DNA of 64,000 nucleotides from Eriocheir sinensis (GCF_024679095.1 NC_066517.1:20584540-20648539), one strand, 5' to 3'. Counted from the stretch's first letter, positions 1 to 11,157 are shown. A program made the numbers and translations. The notes: generated from the sequence alone by a model not told the origin.

Positions 1-262
1 GAGAAGGCCCCCGAGCTACACCCCGAGCTGGAGCAAGCCTCTGGTGGCACTGCTGCAGAGGAGGAGGCCCCCGAGCTACACCCCGAGCTGGAGCAAGCCT
101 CTGGTGGCACTGCTGCAGAGGAGGAGGCCCCCGAGCTGCTCCCCGAGCTGGAGCAAGCCTCTGGTGGCACTGCCGCTGAAGAGGAGCCCCCCGAGCTACA
201 CCCCGAGCTGGGGGAAGCCTCTGGTGGCACTGCCGCAGAGGAGGATGCCACCGAGCTTGGGG
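1..262 (+). repeat. 60-bp coding minisatellite, about 4.3 copies
   Basis: Units begin at 1, 61, 121 and 181; a decayed copy starts at 241. Copies 1 and 2 are almost identical, and copies 3 and 4 carry substitutions. The period of 60 keeps the reading frame, so it encodes the 20-residue Glu/Pro repeat of the KH protein. Confidence 0.85.
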
Positions 263-588
263 AAGGCTCTCGGAGCGGGAACAGTGCCACAGACAGGGGA
301 GTTTCCCGTCAAGGCGAGGCCCCTTCACCAGTGTCCGTCTCTGCCGCCGCCGCCACAGGTTTCCACGCCTACCGCAGCCTCACCGTGGCTCAGAGGTTCA
401 TCGCCCGTCTCGCAGGCCCCAGTGACCGCCAGCTGGAGGACCTGCAGCGGAGCCACGGCGTCAGCATCGTGCGGGTCAGGCGAACCCTGCACATCAAGGG
501 CCACAGGGACGCCGTCCTGCAGTGCCACAGCCACGTGCGCGATGTGATCGTTGAGTGGCGGAGGCGCGAGGCCGCCGAGGCTCAGTAA
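1..588 (+). CDS. C-terminal part of a KH-domain protein with an acidic 20-residue tandem repeat (5' partial)
   Basis: The frame is open from base 1 to the TAA at 586-588 (195 codons), so the true start lies outside the window. Residues 1 to about 85 are four near-perfect 20-residue repeats (unit EEAPELHPELEQASGGTAAE) plus a decayed fifth. A Ser/Ala/Pro-rich linker follows. Residues about 128-184 fit a KH fold: hydrophobic strand FIARL, then AGPSDRQLEDLQ where the GxxG loop and helix are expected, then GVSIVRV, TLHIKG and HRDAVLQCHSHVRDVI. The KH loop reads GPSD; the fourth residue is normally Gly, and changing this loop weakens nucleic-acid binding in known KH domains. KH proteins bind single-stranded RNA or DNA; the partner here is unknown. 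The sequence ends 11 residues after the fold, so this is the protein C-terminus. The other open frames across the repeat arise because its period is a multiple of three. The family member was not identified. Confidence 0.6.
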   Translation, partial: EKAPELHPELEQASGGTAAEEEAPELHPELEQASGGTAAEEEAPELLPELEQASGGTAAEEEPPELHPELGEASGGTAAEEDATELGEGSRSGNSATDRGVSRQGEAPSPVSVSAAAATGFHAYRSLTVAQRFIARLAGPSDRQLEDLQRSHGVSIVRVRRTLHIKGHRDAVLQCHSHVRDVIVEWRRREAAEAQ

Positions 589-982
589 GCGGCCCACAGA
601 CATGCCTGTGACCCGTGACGGCCTCGTCACCACCGTGTTTCTTAGCATTTCTTAGCATTTCTTAACATTCCTCTCAATCTAGATATTCTGTTGTGTTTGT
701 TGTTATCTTGTTTGTTGTTGCTGATGCTGTTGTTGTTGTTACACCCACCTCTCCAACAAGATCACGACAGATCACTCGGTTCTGTTGAGTCATCGTGATC
801 CGGTTCCGAGTTTTGGGTCAAAGCGCTGAACGGAGCGGTGCAGACCCCGGGAACCCGGACCAGGGGACGGATCACTGCAAGGCGAGAGAGGGTTTGACAG
901 ACTTGCAGCCAACAGGAAAACTTATGTCTTATATTTCTCTACGAGTTAATTAATCGAATTAATTAATTCTGACAGCCGCAAC

Positions 983-1016
<34 letters not shown>

Positions 1017-1280
1017 AAGGAAGTATTTTTAGCACTAACAGGTTCCCCTTTTGGCCTATGATCTGTCTATTTATCTATTTATCTTTTTTCTGTCTGTCTG
1101 TATCTACGTTCATACAGTATTGTCTGTGTGTCCGTCCCAACTGCATATGTTCTCCCTTTCTGTCCATCCCTTCTTCCATCTGTCCATCCATCCCTCCTAT
1201 TCATCCGTTGTCTTTCCCTACATTCACTCTAATCTTCTTATCTATCAATCCGTCGTTCTCTTCTTCTTTTCTCGTGTCCA
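589..1280. other. 3' flank of the KH gene; no gene seen
   Basis: This probably includes the 3' UTR, but no AATAAA was found between 589 and 1000. An AT-rich near-palindrome built on TTAATTAAT lies at about 945-968, a (GA)n tract at 984-1012, and a T/C-rich stretch with TGTC and TCCA motifs at 1060-1270. Confidence 0.5.
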
Positions 1281-1930
1281 GGTTCATAGCGAGGAACTTT
1301 GAGTACAGGACGCCGGGAGTAATGTTGTCCTTGTATAACTCGCTGGTGGGACCCCACCTGGAACACGCCGTATAGTTCTGGTCCCCAAATTACAAGAAGG
1401 GCATCGAAATGCTCGAGAGACCAGCGAGCGCTACGAAAATGATACCATCATTGAGGAACGACTCAAGCAACTCAGCTCTTTACGTTGGAAATTAAACGAC
1501 TGCAGGAGGACCTGATCCAGGCCTTCAAATACTTGAACAAGTTCAGTCATGTCGATCATTCTAAGCTCTTCACGCCTCAAACAAACACGAGGAGGGGAAA
1601 CAACGGTCATACAATTAATGTGAAGAGATTTAGCAGACATCAGCAGGAGTTACATTTCGGAGAATCGTCCGCCACTGAAACGGCCTTCCTGCAGAAGTAG
1701 TTTGTGCGAAAACAATTAATTTACTTAAAAACCGTAATGACCGTCACTATGCTGCGTCAAGGGCTAACTGAGCGTAACGGTGTACGTCCAAAAGTTGTTT
1801 GATCTTCCTACAGGTCACTCAATTGACTGAGGAACCGATTAAATGACTAAAACAGGCAGCCAACAGGCTTTCTGTTGTCTGCTCCTCCATGTTTCCATGT
1901 TTCCTCCTCCTCCTCCTCCTCCTCCTCCAG
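1281..1930 (+). mobile_element. Decayed 3' end of a CR1/jockey-like LINE reverse transcriptase, ending at (TCC)n
   Basis: Translated pieces match the conserved tail of arthropod non-LTR reverse transcriptases: SLYNSLVGPHLEHAV, FWSPNYKKGIEMLER, a frame change near 1420, then DLIQAFKYLNKFSHVDHSKLF and NNGHTINVKRF. After about 1660 another frame shows RIVRH, NGLPAEVV and NLLKNRNDRH. There are in-frame stops (one in the place of Gln before FWSP) and at least two frameshifts, so it is a dead 5'-truncated copy. The 3' non-coding part runs through AATGACTAAAACAGGC to the (TCC)n at 1904-1928. The exact clade cannot be decided without alignment. Confidence 0.8.
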
Positions 1931-2543
1931 CCATCTACCTTTCACCTGCCGTTCCACCTTTAAACCCAAAACTCATCCTGACACCTGTAGACTTACCTAT
2001 CCTACCCCTTCTCCCCTCTCCCCTCCTCCTTCCCCCCTCTTCCAGCCCTCCATTACCTGCCTGTCTCCTGTTCCTTCCTTTCCTTCCTCTTTCTTCTCCC
2101 TCTCTGTAACTTCCTCGTCGCACTCTCTCTGTAGCACTTTTCTCACCTTCTCACCTTCTTGCTCTACTTTTTTTTCTTCTCTGCCCCCTCCTTTTCCTCC
2201 ACCTCCTCCTCCTCCTATTCCTCCTCTTCCTTCTCCTCCTCTGGGAAATGGAAAGAGATAGAAGAATAGACACAATATTTGAATACACAAAACGTAAACA
2301 AGAAAACAAGTGCATAGAAAAAAGAGTAAAAGAAAAGAGAAAGAGTGAGGCCACTGAACGTTGGAGGGGAAGAGGATATACAAACTAAAGCAGGAGGAGG
2401 AGGAGGAAGAGGAGGAGGAAGGGGAGGGCACTTAGAGGGCAAAACAGGATGAGGATCTTGCGCGAGAGTAAAAAAAAAAAAAAATGAAAAATGTAGTAAT
2501 TCTATGCATAAGTGGCATAAGTGTGTGTGTGAGGGGGGAGTGT
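1931..2543. other. C/T-rich then A/G-rich low-complexity DNA; no gene
   Basis: Pyrimidine-rich from 1980 to 2240, then purine-rich from 2245 to 2490 with a (GGA)n run at about 2394-2422. Long frames here are poly-Pro/Ser or Arg/Glu shadows of the tracts. Confidence 0.6.
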
Positions 2544-2604
<61 letters not shown>

Positions 2605-2759
2605 GCGAAAAAGAAGACTTAACACACCTTCTTTTATCTTAGTTCCTCCTCCTCCTCCTCCTCCTCCTCCTCCTCCTCCTCCTCCCTCACCTGGTGCACC
2701 TGTCAGCTGTTGGGCTCCAGGTGAATTCTCCTTGTGCAGGTTATGTTTATTTATGTGTA

Positions 2760-2806
<47 letters not shown>
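2544..2806. repeat. Microsatellite cluster (GA)n, (TCC)n, (TG)n
   Basis: (GA)n at about 2546-2602, (TCC)n at 2644-2685 and (TG)n at 2764-2806 lie within 260 bp. Confidence 0.95.
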
Positions 2807-2810
<4 letters not shown>

Positions 2811-4334
2811 AATAGTTTTTCTTATCTTCTTTTCTATATATATATTTTTGTTGTTAATCTTTGCTTTCTATGATTTTTAGGATTAATTAATTTATTACTT
2901 TTTTCCTTCGTATCATTCCAATTTTTATCCTTTTGAGTCCTCCATTCTTCTGTAACACTCTTTTTGTAGATATTTTGTTCCTGTTTCTCATTTTCTATCC
3001 AATCTTTTTTCCTCTTATATTCATCCTTATTTTCACTTCTTTCCCCTTTTTTTTCTTTCCGTCCTCCTTTCCCTCCTTCCTCCCTCCCGGGCTCCCGCAA
3101 GATGGAGTCGCGTCCTGTCACTTTCAATAATAAACTTTTCACGACGAGACACACCCACGAGGAAGACTGAGACGGGGCACCAGGATGTGAAGGCAGGGAG
3201 GAGGAGGAGGAGGAGGAGGAGGAGGAAACTAAGATGTGCATAAAGAAAGTGGGAAGTAAAAGAAACAGGAGTAAGAAAAAAAAACTAAAAAAATAATGAA
3301 AGGAAGCAAGAAATGAAGGTTTAGAAGAAGAAAAAAAAATCTTGTTGAGTTAGGAAGTGCGAATGGGGAACTTCCACAACGTTTAAACAGAGGGCGCCAG
3401 GCCACTGTATATACTCTCCCAATGCGGTTAATAAAACTCGCTTGCTTATTTACGCACTCCGAAATACTATACTAATTGTGTGTACCGCTCTCTGGGGCAA
3501 TTTTTTAATACATTTGGAAAATATCTCTTGGGCTGTATTTCATTCGCGTCCACCACCAATTAATTTGAGGGTAATTGCTCTGATTGCTTATTAAATCACT
3601 CCCGTCCGTGCGGTTTTCAATTTCTCGCCATTGTTCGTGATGTGTTTTTGCATGGACTAACATCACAAAATAAAAGTATACGGGTAAATGTGATTGATAA
3701 AGAGACACATAAAGTGAACCAGGAGATACATAGGTAGATAGGCAGATAAAGAGATAGACAATAAAATAAATACATACATTAGTGTTGGAAAAATGAAATG
3801 AGGAAAACTATAGATTCTGGAAATGTAAAGGAAGAGGAAGAGAATGCAGAGGATTAGGAAGAAGAGGATAAGGAGGACGAGGGTGAAGATGAGGAGGAGG
3901 AAGTATAAGAAGTATAAGAAAAGAAAAGGATATGATTAAAACGGGGAAAAGGAGTGAGAAGGAAATATAAGAAAAAAGAATGAAAGAAACTAAAAATAAG
4001 GGAGACGTAAGAGAATGGGAAAAAAATGAGAGGAGAAGGAGGAGGAAAGGAAGAGGAGCAACAAAAAGGAGAAAGATCAGGGTTGCATTTAGACATTCCT
4101 CTCACCATTCACCCTTCACACATGAATTTGTAACTTGCTGAAATATATCACGTGAATATCCATGTACGTTATACCGGGACCCAGGTAACACGGGTATCAG
4201 AGCCTCTCGCTTTTCCACGTAAAAACACAGGTTGCCCCTCACCTGCGCACCTGCTCGCTCGCTGCACCTGCAATAAATACCACCTGTGCGGCCCCGGCGT
4301 GCATGCATTACTGATGGGTTTCTGTCCTTTAATT
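2807..4334. other. AT-rich intergenic or intronic DNA; no supported gene
   Basis: A T-rich stretch at 2820-3070 is followed by a (GGA)n run at 3198-3228 and A-rich DNA to 3350. Bases 3360-3720 look single-copy and contain AATAAA at about 3430, with no upstream ORF to go with it. Bases 3780-4080 are purine-rich. Nothing coding was recognised. Confidence 0.5.
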
Positions 4335-5470
4335 ATGGATAGGTAGGATCGGAAGGGAAGGGAAATGCTGTTATACTGTTTTGTTAGGCTTGAGTTGTTT
4401 GTTGTGTTGCTTCTGTGTGTTGTATTGCTTTAATGGTGATTGTTTTAGTTTAGGTTACGTAAGGACAGGTTAGGTCATTATTTAGAGGCAGGATGAAGAG
4501 GAATGGGAAATGCGGTGATACTATTTTGTCAGGTTATTTGAGTTTGTTTCTGTTATTGCTTTTTCGTATCGATTCTTGTAAGGTTAAAATAAGGGGAAGT
4601 TAGTTAAGAATGGACAGATTAAGTTAGATTGGATAGGAAGGGAAATGCTGTGATACTGTTTTGTTAGGTTTATTTGTGTTGTTTGTTTTGTTGTTGATGT
4701 TTGTTCAAAAGGTTAGGTTAAAATAAGGGCAGGTTAGTTAAGCATGGACAGGCCAGCGTTGCCAGATTGTCATTTTCACCACATTGTATATATAATTTTT
4801 AAGCCTCAAACTCTCTCGTATCTACACAAATAACGAAAGAATATTAAAGTTAACGTTAAAACTGTTATTTGGTGATGTTTGTGTGTTTGTGTTTGCTATA
4901 GATATCAAGCAGAAACTACGAATATGCATTATGGTGTGTACAACAATTTGGGAATGCTGGGACAGGCTTTATCGGAGGGAAGAGAAGTGCTGTGATGCTA
5001 TTCTGTTTAGTTTCGTTGAGTTGCAGTTTGTGTGTTGCCTGTGTAGTATTGTCGTGATGAAGAATGTAGGTTGCTTTCGAACAGTTCCCCTTAATTAATG
5101 AGAACATGTACGATCGGAAGGGGAAGGGAAATGGTTTGATGTGATGCTTTTCTTTTATATGTGTTGGTGGTGGTGTTGTGATCTTAATGTTGTTTTGATG
5201 TGGATGTTCAACCGAGAGATGGACTATTGTTCTGTGATTGTTGTTTCTTTATATTTTATGGACTGGTAGAATCGGGGTATCGGGTAGAAGGGGAATGATC
5301 TGATGTGATGCTTTTCTTTTATATGTATTGGTGGTGGTGTTGTGATCTTAAGGTTGTTTTGATGTGGCAGTTCGACCGAGTGATGGAATATTGTTCTGTG
5401 ATTGTTGTTTCTTTATATTTTATGGACAGGTAAAATCGGGGGAGGGGAAGCGAAATGCCATGAGAGAATG
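4335..5470 (+). repeat. Degenerate satellite-like array, unit about 135-165 bp
   Basis: The motif GGGAAATGCTGTGATACTG and variants recur at about 4360, 4505, 4640, 4983, 5127, 5291 and 5448. The last units are closest: 5137 and 5301, and 5261 and 5425, are both 164 bp apart with long identical stretches. The block at about 4755-4970 does not follow the pattern and looks like an insertion into the array. TTAGGTTA motifs recur in the early units. Confidence 0.75.
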
Positions 5471-5523
5471 CAATGTTTGGGTGTGTTGCTTTGCTTCATT
5501 GTTGGTATCGTTTATTGTTAGTG

Positions 5524-5600
5524 GGAGCGGCGAGTAGCGAGCTTTTTTTTTGTACTCTTTTTCTTGCCCTTGAGCCGCATCCTTTGACGTAAAAAAGAAA
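5524..5600 (+). mobile_element. Dispersed short repeat R, copy 1
   Basis: R has a bipartite consensus: AGTAGCGGGCTTTTTT, a T-rich spacer, then GCCCTTGAGCTGCCTCCTTT and GCTGTAAAAAA. This copy has GAGTAGCGAGC followed by GCCCTTGAGCCGCATCCTTT and a poly-A end. R has no coding capacity and could be a short SINE or the end of a larger element. Confidence 0.7.
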
Positions 5601-6331
5601 AAAATGTGGTGGTGACGGTTGGAAATGAACAATAGAGTTAAACCTTTTTATATACTATGTTAGATGTATTTATGATAGCGACTGGAGATGGTGAATAGCT
5701 AGTCCTTAGGAGCTGCCGCGTGTACACAGACCGGCCCATAATAGTCTCCTTGTACCCTTGTGTCGTTCACCTTGGTTCACCGGACTCGCGATCGGCAGCC
5801 ATGTTTGTGTGCTTTGTGTTTTCATCATGTTACGGTTTTCCTGTTGATTGAATCCATCTTTTATTGGGAGTGTGATGACGTTGTATTATTTAACTTAGTT
5901 TATATTGTTTTGGGAGTTTCCTCAATATTGGTATGACAGTAATATATTCGTTTATAGCTGCGTTTATAAACAAGATGAAAGATAACGAGTGCTCTATTTA
6001 CTTGTTTAAATCATTAAGCTAACGGCATGATGAAATTTTGGAACATATATCGACTTTACAGAATATAAGTACATTTGAAATAATTCTCTTACGAATTTCA
6101 GAACACGAGATACATGTGGCCAACGCAGCAGTGAACGTGTCGGAATATTGCATCATGGTTTGCGAGAAAAAAAATATAGAGAGCAAGTATGATATAACAG
6201 GAACAAATAGAATAATGGGATTGAGGGTTTCAGAGACAAGATGAGCGCAGAGACTTGCAGCCGTGCAGTGGAAATGCCTTTAGCAATAGTGCCGGACGGA
6301 AGAGGAATTGTAATGCAGCCAACCAATGAAA

Positions 6332-6335
<4 letters not shown>
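5601..6335. other. Single-copy-looking DNA without a supported gene
   Basis: A 16-codon frame starts at an ATG in good context (GGCAGCCATG, about 5800) but ends quickly and has no splice support. A 68-codon frame at 6038-6244 has no recognisable domain. Left as unexplained. Confidence 0.4.
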
Positions 6336-6368
<33 letters not shown>

Positions 6369-6407
6369 AAAACTGATACGATTCATTAAGCATGGGAAGT
6401 AGACTGC

Positions 6408-6452
<45 letters not shown>

Positions 6453-6696
6453 TAATGAGATGAATGACCCCTTGACTCTACCCTCTTTAACATGGAAAAC
6501 GTTCTGCGTGGAGGACTGCAAGAGAGAGACAGAGAGACACAGAAGGATAAAAGAACTGAAGAAACGACTTGTCCCTAGTTAGCATGGAGAGCGTACTACA
6601 TCGAGAGAGGGAGAGAGAGGAGCGTGTCGGCAACGAGTTTTAATACCCGTTAGAAATTGGGGTGTGGCAGCCGCTTCCGAAATACCTGACTTAATT

Positions 6697-6755
<59 letters not shown>
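6336..6755. repeat. Three (GA)n tracts in degenerate flanks
   Basis: Tracts at 6338-6365, 6413-6450 and 6698-6753. The flanks between them resemble one another (GCATGG followed by AG-rich and GTACT/GACTGCA motifs), suggesting duplication together with the microsatellite. Confidence 0.85.
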
Positions 6756-6757
<2 letters not shown>

Positions 6758-6911
6758 GGCTTTTGATCCTTGTTATACGCACCAAGTCACAAAACCTTCA
6801 AAATACAGCAGTACTTCAAAATATATAAATAAGTAAACCACGACCCTCCAAATATTAAAGCAAAATACATGGGCCGCCTTCTCACTTACTTAATAATAAA
6901 ACAGATCGAAT

Positions 6912-7222
6912 GTTTTTTGGGGAAATGAGGCGATACGAGATTAAAGGCGAAAAAACACAAATACCAAGAAAAAAAGACTTTCAATTTCCTGTGACTGAAT
7001 AATGAAATGTGTGTCTAGTGTTTTTTTTTATGTGGGGAATGTGGCGAGACGAAATTAGAAGGAAAATACACATCAATACAAAAAGTAAACGTTCAATTTT
7101 ATATGAGTAAATAATGAAATATGTGTGGAGTTTTTTTATGTAGGGAATGCGGTAAGGCGAGATTAAAGGACAAAAAACAACAACTAATTAGAAAGACAAA
7201 ACAAACATTCAATTGGATATGC
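6912..7222 (+). repeat. Tandem repeat of about 108-114 bp, three copies
   Basis: GAGATTAAAGG or its variant begins at 6937, 7051 and 7159. Each unit contains TTCAATT, AATAATGAAAT and a T-run followed by ATGTGGGGAATG. Confidence 0.75.
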
Positions 7223-7276
7223 CTCCACCCGAAATAGATCTCTCTTTCGGCCACTCTTCCATACTCTTATATACGA

Positions 7277-7356
7277 CCAGTGATTAGCGGACTTTGTTTT
7301 CTTCTCATTTATTTTATTTTTTTTGCTCTTGATCTGCTCCCTTTACTGTAAAAAGA
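7277..7356 (+). mobile_element. Dispersed short repeat R, copy 2
   Basis: CCAGTGATTAGCGGACTTTG, then T-rich DNA, GCTCTTGATCTGCTCCCTTT and ACTGTAAAAAG. Same orientation as copy 1. Confidence 0.7.
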
Positions 7357-7927
7357 TGCCAAGTGTTTTTATATGGGAAATGTGGATTGCAACGTAGATA
7401 AGATGAATGTGTAAGAAGACAATTACTGAGAAAAAAATAGAGATAAGACAGATAACTGGTGACAAGGTTCTTAAAGGTCAGAAAAGGTGTTGGAAAGATT
7501 GACCTTCACCTGTGCCTTACCTGTATCTTACCTGTCCTCCTGCACACTTGTCCCCGCCCCCGCCTCTCGAGTACCCATAAGATTGACAGGTGTCCGATGG
7601 CGCCGCACACTCCCGCTCAGGTGTGTCTGTCTGTCTGTCTGTCTCTCTGTCTGTTTTTCTTTTATTCTGTTGGTGACGTTGAGATCTTGTTTCTTTCGTT
7701 CTCAAGTTTTTCTTTGCTAAACGTTCGTCCCTCTCCTTTTTTTTCTGTTTTGTTTTTTCATTATTTTTTTCTTGTTATCTTTTGTTTTAATGACTTTGTT
7801 TTCATCAATTCTTTTCTATTTGTACTTTTTTCATATGTTCCTCCATTTTCATTTTGTTAATACTCGACGGTGAGCTCCTTTTCCACTTATTTTTTTGTAC
7901 AGTTTTATTCATTTGTTTTTTGTTTTT
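7357..7927. other. T-rich DNA with a (TGTC)n run; no gene
   Basis: A (GTCT)n run lies at about 7622-7655. The rest to 7920 is T-rich. Hydrophobic open frames here are products of T-richness. Confidence 0.5.
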
Positions 7928-8008
7928 CTTTTTTTTACAACAAAGGAAGCAACTCAAGGGAAACAAAAAGAAAATGTAGGAGAAAAAGCCCGCTAATCAC
8001 TGCTCCCA
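7928..8008 (-). mobile_element. Dispersed short repeat R, copy 3 (inverted)
   Basis: On the + strand it reads TTTACAACAAAGGAAGCAAC, TCAAGGG, an A-rich spacer, then GCCCGCTAATCACTGCTC. This is the reverse complement of the R consensus. Confidence 0.75.
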
Positions 8009-8279
8009 TAAAAGACGAAGTACAGAGTAGCCAAAAGAGAGGTCAATTTCGGGTGGAGAGCTGTCTATTTTTTTTTTTTTTGTTATGTCTGTCCAGTGTC
8101 TTTTTTTTTGTTTCGTTTGGTTCGATTTGGACACTTTTTGGGGTATTGTATTTACTGGTATTTTTTTTTCTTTGTGTTCGTGGAATGTTTCGCGTGGCCA
8201 GAGTACCATTTCTCTTCCTTTTTGCGAGGTTGATCTGTTCCATTTGTCTTGCTTTTCCGACGTTTTTGTCCTGTGTGTC

Positions 8280-8790
8280 AGATCATTCCCCGTTACATTT
8301 TTCCTGTGAGAGGTTAAAGTTTTTGTTCCTTTGGTTGTACTTCTAGGAGGCCTTCGTTTAGTCCTATCGACTTCTTTATTCCTTTATATTTGTCCTCGTT
8401 TTTCTACTTTTTTTTTTTTTAAGTTTTTTTTGTTTATTTGTTGTACCTTTAGGGCCTATTTAGTTATATATTTTTTTTCGACTCTACTTTATTCCTTTAT
8501 ATTTGTCCTCGTGTGAGATTATTTCACTTTACTTTTCCGCCAGTTAAGTTTCTGTTCATTTTGTTGTACCCTTAGGAGGCCTTCATTTAGTCATATTTTT
8601 TTTTCGACTCTACTTTATTCCTTTATATTTGTCCTCGTGTGAGATTATTGCCCTTTACTTTTCCGCCAGTTGAGTTTTTGTTTCCTTTGTTGTACTTTTA
8701 GAGGGCCTTCATTGAGTCCTATGATTTTTTGCTTTTTTTCCGATTTTACTTTATTCATGTATTTTTTGCCGTATTTAAACCTATGATACA
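8280..8790 (+). repeat. Tandem repeat of about 113-126 bp, 3-4 copies
   Basis: CCTTTATATTTGTCCTCG begins at 8381, 8494 and 8620, each preceded by CGACT(C)T and followed at two sites by GTGAGATTATT, CTTTACTTTTCCGCCAGTT and GGCCTTCATT. A more diverged unit ends near 8790. Confidence 0.75.
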
Positions 8791-9008
8791 TGACTGTAAA
8801 CCCATTCAGCGCGTCCCCGGGTGACCATTAGAGGCATCCGCCACAACGCCTCGTAAATGGCCACAAAAAAGGGCCATAATGGTCTGAAAAATGTCCTCTG
8901 AAAGGCCTCGCCAAGCCCCTGCGAAGCATATACAAGCAATGGCAAGGTGCAGGATTTGGGGCCACGGAAAATAAATCGGTTTTAAATCCACGTCGACGCA
9001 TAGGAAAG
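8791..9008. other. Unique, GC-balanced block of unknown role
   Basis: About 200 bp with no simple repeat. A 61-codon frame is open on the minus strand (8806-8991) without a recognised domain or clear splice sites. It could be a conserved non-coding element, an exon or old repeat sequence. Confidence 0.3.
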
Positions 9009-9011
9009 ATG

Positions 9012-9167
<156 letters not shown>

Positions 9168-9239
9168 AGGAAAGTTTTAGGGTTAGGAAGAACGGAAAGA
9201 AAGGAAAGAAGGCAGGTCTTGTTTGTTTGTTTGTTTATT

Positions 9240-9241
<2 letters not shown>

Positions 9242-9295
<54 letters not shown>

Positions 9296-9325
9296 TCAGT
9301 GATATGTGGGACCTGATGCCTAATG

Positions 9326-9369
<44 letters not shown>
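9242..9369 (+). repeat. Two (TG)n tracts separated by 34 bp
   Basis: (TG)n at 9242-9292 and 9327-9369. Confidence 0.95.
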
Positions 9370-9373
<4 letters not shown>

Positions 9374-9552
9374 GGCAGTGGTTGATGGTAAGAAACTGAT
9401 AGATGGAGAGAGGGAGATAGATGGATAGCAAGGAAGACGAATACGTGGAGTGTAGGAAGATGAATGTGTAGGAAGACAAACACTGAGAAAAGATAAACAA
9501 GTAGATAGATAGCTAGGGAGATCTATAGAAAAAATATACTGAAATTCATATA

Positions 9553-9644
9553 GTTTTTTTTTTTTTTTTTTACAACATAGGAGGCAGCTCAAAGGCACAA
9601 AAAAAGGAAACAATAATAAAAAAAGCCCGCTACTCGGTGCTCGT
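9553..9644 (-). mobile_element. Dispersed short repeat R, copy 4 (inverted)
   Basis: On the + strand: poly-T, TACAACATAGGAGGCAGCTC, AAAGGCACAAAAAAAGG, then AAAAGCCCGCTACTCGGTGC. Among the best-preserved copies. Confidence 0.8.
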
Positions 9645-10099
9645 AAATACATAGAGGCACATTCAATCACCAACAGGTAGATATAGACAGGTATATGATG
9701 GATAAAGGAACAGGTATTGAACTAAGGATGAATTGAACAGATAGATATACGAATACAGATAGACAGACAAAGACAGACACAAAAAGCAAGACAGACATAA
9801 AGACAGGTAAGGGCATGCACGGACTGGTTTTAGAGGCGAGAAAAAAATCAACTCAATATGCTTGGAATGTCATGGTTTGGGAGAGAATGTCAGGAATTGA
9901 GTTTCGTTGTGAGAGATGACTCCGGCGAGACCTTAAAAGCCTTGGGCGGGGGACCGGGGGGGGGGGGGAGTGCGTGTGTGTGTGTGGGGGGGGGGGTTGG
10001 GAGAAAGGAAAAATAATGGTAAAAAAGAGAGATACGTACTTTAGTGTTTGTTTTATTTTTGTCATGTGAGTATTCATTTATTTTTTTTTATTTCCTGTC
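9645..10099. other. Low-complexity DNA; no gene
   Basis: (CAGA/GATA)-like repeats at 9675-9810. G-runs interrupted by TGTG at about 9952-9998 could form G-quadruplex-like structure. No coding evidence. Confidence 0.5.
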
Positions 10100-10172
10100 T
10101 TTTTTTTACAACAAAGGAGACAACTCGAGGGCACAAAAAAAGGAGACAATACTAAAAAAAAAAAGGCCCGCG
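10100..10172 (-). mobile_element. Dispersed short repeat R, copy 5 (inverted)
   Basis: On the + strand: TTTTACAACAAAGGAGACAA, CTCGAGGGCACAAAAAAAGG, then AAAAGGCCCGCG. The end carrying the AGTAGCG motif is lost. Confidence 0.75.
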
Positions 10173-10690
10173 TGTGAATCTGAACGTTAACCCGATTTCT
10201 TGTAGTGTCATATTTCATTTGTAACGCGTATATACTTTTCATTGATATAGTTCACTTTCAGTTATTATCTGCCACAGGCTCAAGGGATAATGCGACTAGG
10301 ATGAGCACTGAGGCCACGCGCAGCAATAAAGTATGCCCAAAACTTTACTTTTAATATATTTGTACATAGTGTTTATCCCTACAATGTGGCAGCGTGGGTG
10401 TCACCTCCCCCGGAAGCGAGGGAGGAAGGATGGGGTGCAATGATTCGCTGCTTCACGCTGACGAACCATGTATTATGAAGCACCGAGACGGTGAACACTA
10501 AATGGCGATATGGATACTTCAACATAGAGAGCTGCCTAGCGTTGCCAAGTGTCCGGAATATAATGTTGGGCATGAATTAACGAGTTTAGTGTTATTTTCT
10601 TAAACTTTACATGCATGTCAAAACTATCCTATCTATCTCGACAAAATATACGGTGGGACATTATTGGTAAGGCAATTCAAAGCGGGGGAT
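10173..10690. other. Single-copy-looking DNA; nothing coding recognised
   Basis: Mixed composition, no microsatellite. A sequence containing AGCGTTGCCA occurs at about 10538 and also at about 4752, so part of this may be an old interspersed repeat. Confidence 0.35.
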
Positions 10691-10699
10691 TGTGGGTAA

Positions 10700-10945
10700 A
10701 GAGCTGAGCATTAGTGACGAGGATGACGTGACGTGTTCCTCCCCTCCCCCAGAGCGGCGCGCGTCGTCCAAGAGGCAGGAAGTGTCTGTGACCTTGTGCG
10801 TGTGTGCCCGGCGGCGGTGCGTTTCCTTTGTCCCGTGTGCCCGGCGGGGGTGTTTTGCGCGACTCTTTTGTGCGCCCGGCGTTGTGTGTGTGTCTAAGAG
10901 GGGTCATGTATTTGGTGGAGGCGGCTGCATCACAACGATAAAGGT
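10700..10945 (+). promoter_or_regulatory. GC-rich exon- or promoter-like stretch ending at a splice donor
   Basis: GC- and CpG-rich against the surroundings. TGACGTGACGTG, a CRE-like motif, lies at about 10727. The segment TGTGCCCGGCG recurs at 10803, 10836 and, with one change, 10871, marking a decayed 34-bp triplication. A fair donor, ATAAAG|GTGAGC, sits at about 10933 and a possible acceptor (CCTCCCCCAG) at about 10751; one frame is open between them (rich in Cys, Arg and Val) but resembles no known domain. A non-coding first exon is as likely as a coding one. Confidence 0.3.
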
Positions 10946-11157
10946 GAGCGCCAGAGATTCATTGTACTACCTGGAGGACGGAACGCGGGGGATTAAATAA
11001 TTAAGGCGGTGGAAGGCGGCAAGTGGGTGTGTCCCGCCGACCCGTGTCTTCCCTCGTCTCGCCTCCTTTGTCCATAGTTTTCTTGATGGAATTGTTGAAA
11101 CTGATCCATGTAAAAAGCTACAAACTGAGGGCCTAAAAGATAATGGGGAGCTGTGAG

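Noticed and set aside
44..547. 167-codon frame overlapping the KH gene in another phase
   Set aside because: The repeat period of 60 keeps several frames open; only frame 1 continues into a recognisable KH fold and the adjacent stop.
2691..2730. Minus-strand 40-bp exon between AAG and GTGAGG
   Set aside because: Open and mixed in composition, but the acceptor lacks a pyrimidine tract and the donor abuts a (TCC)n run; too likely by chance.
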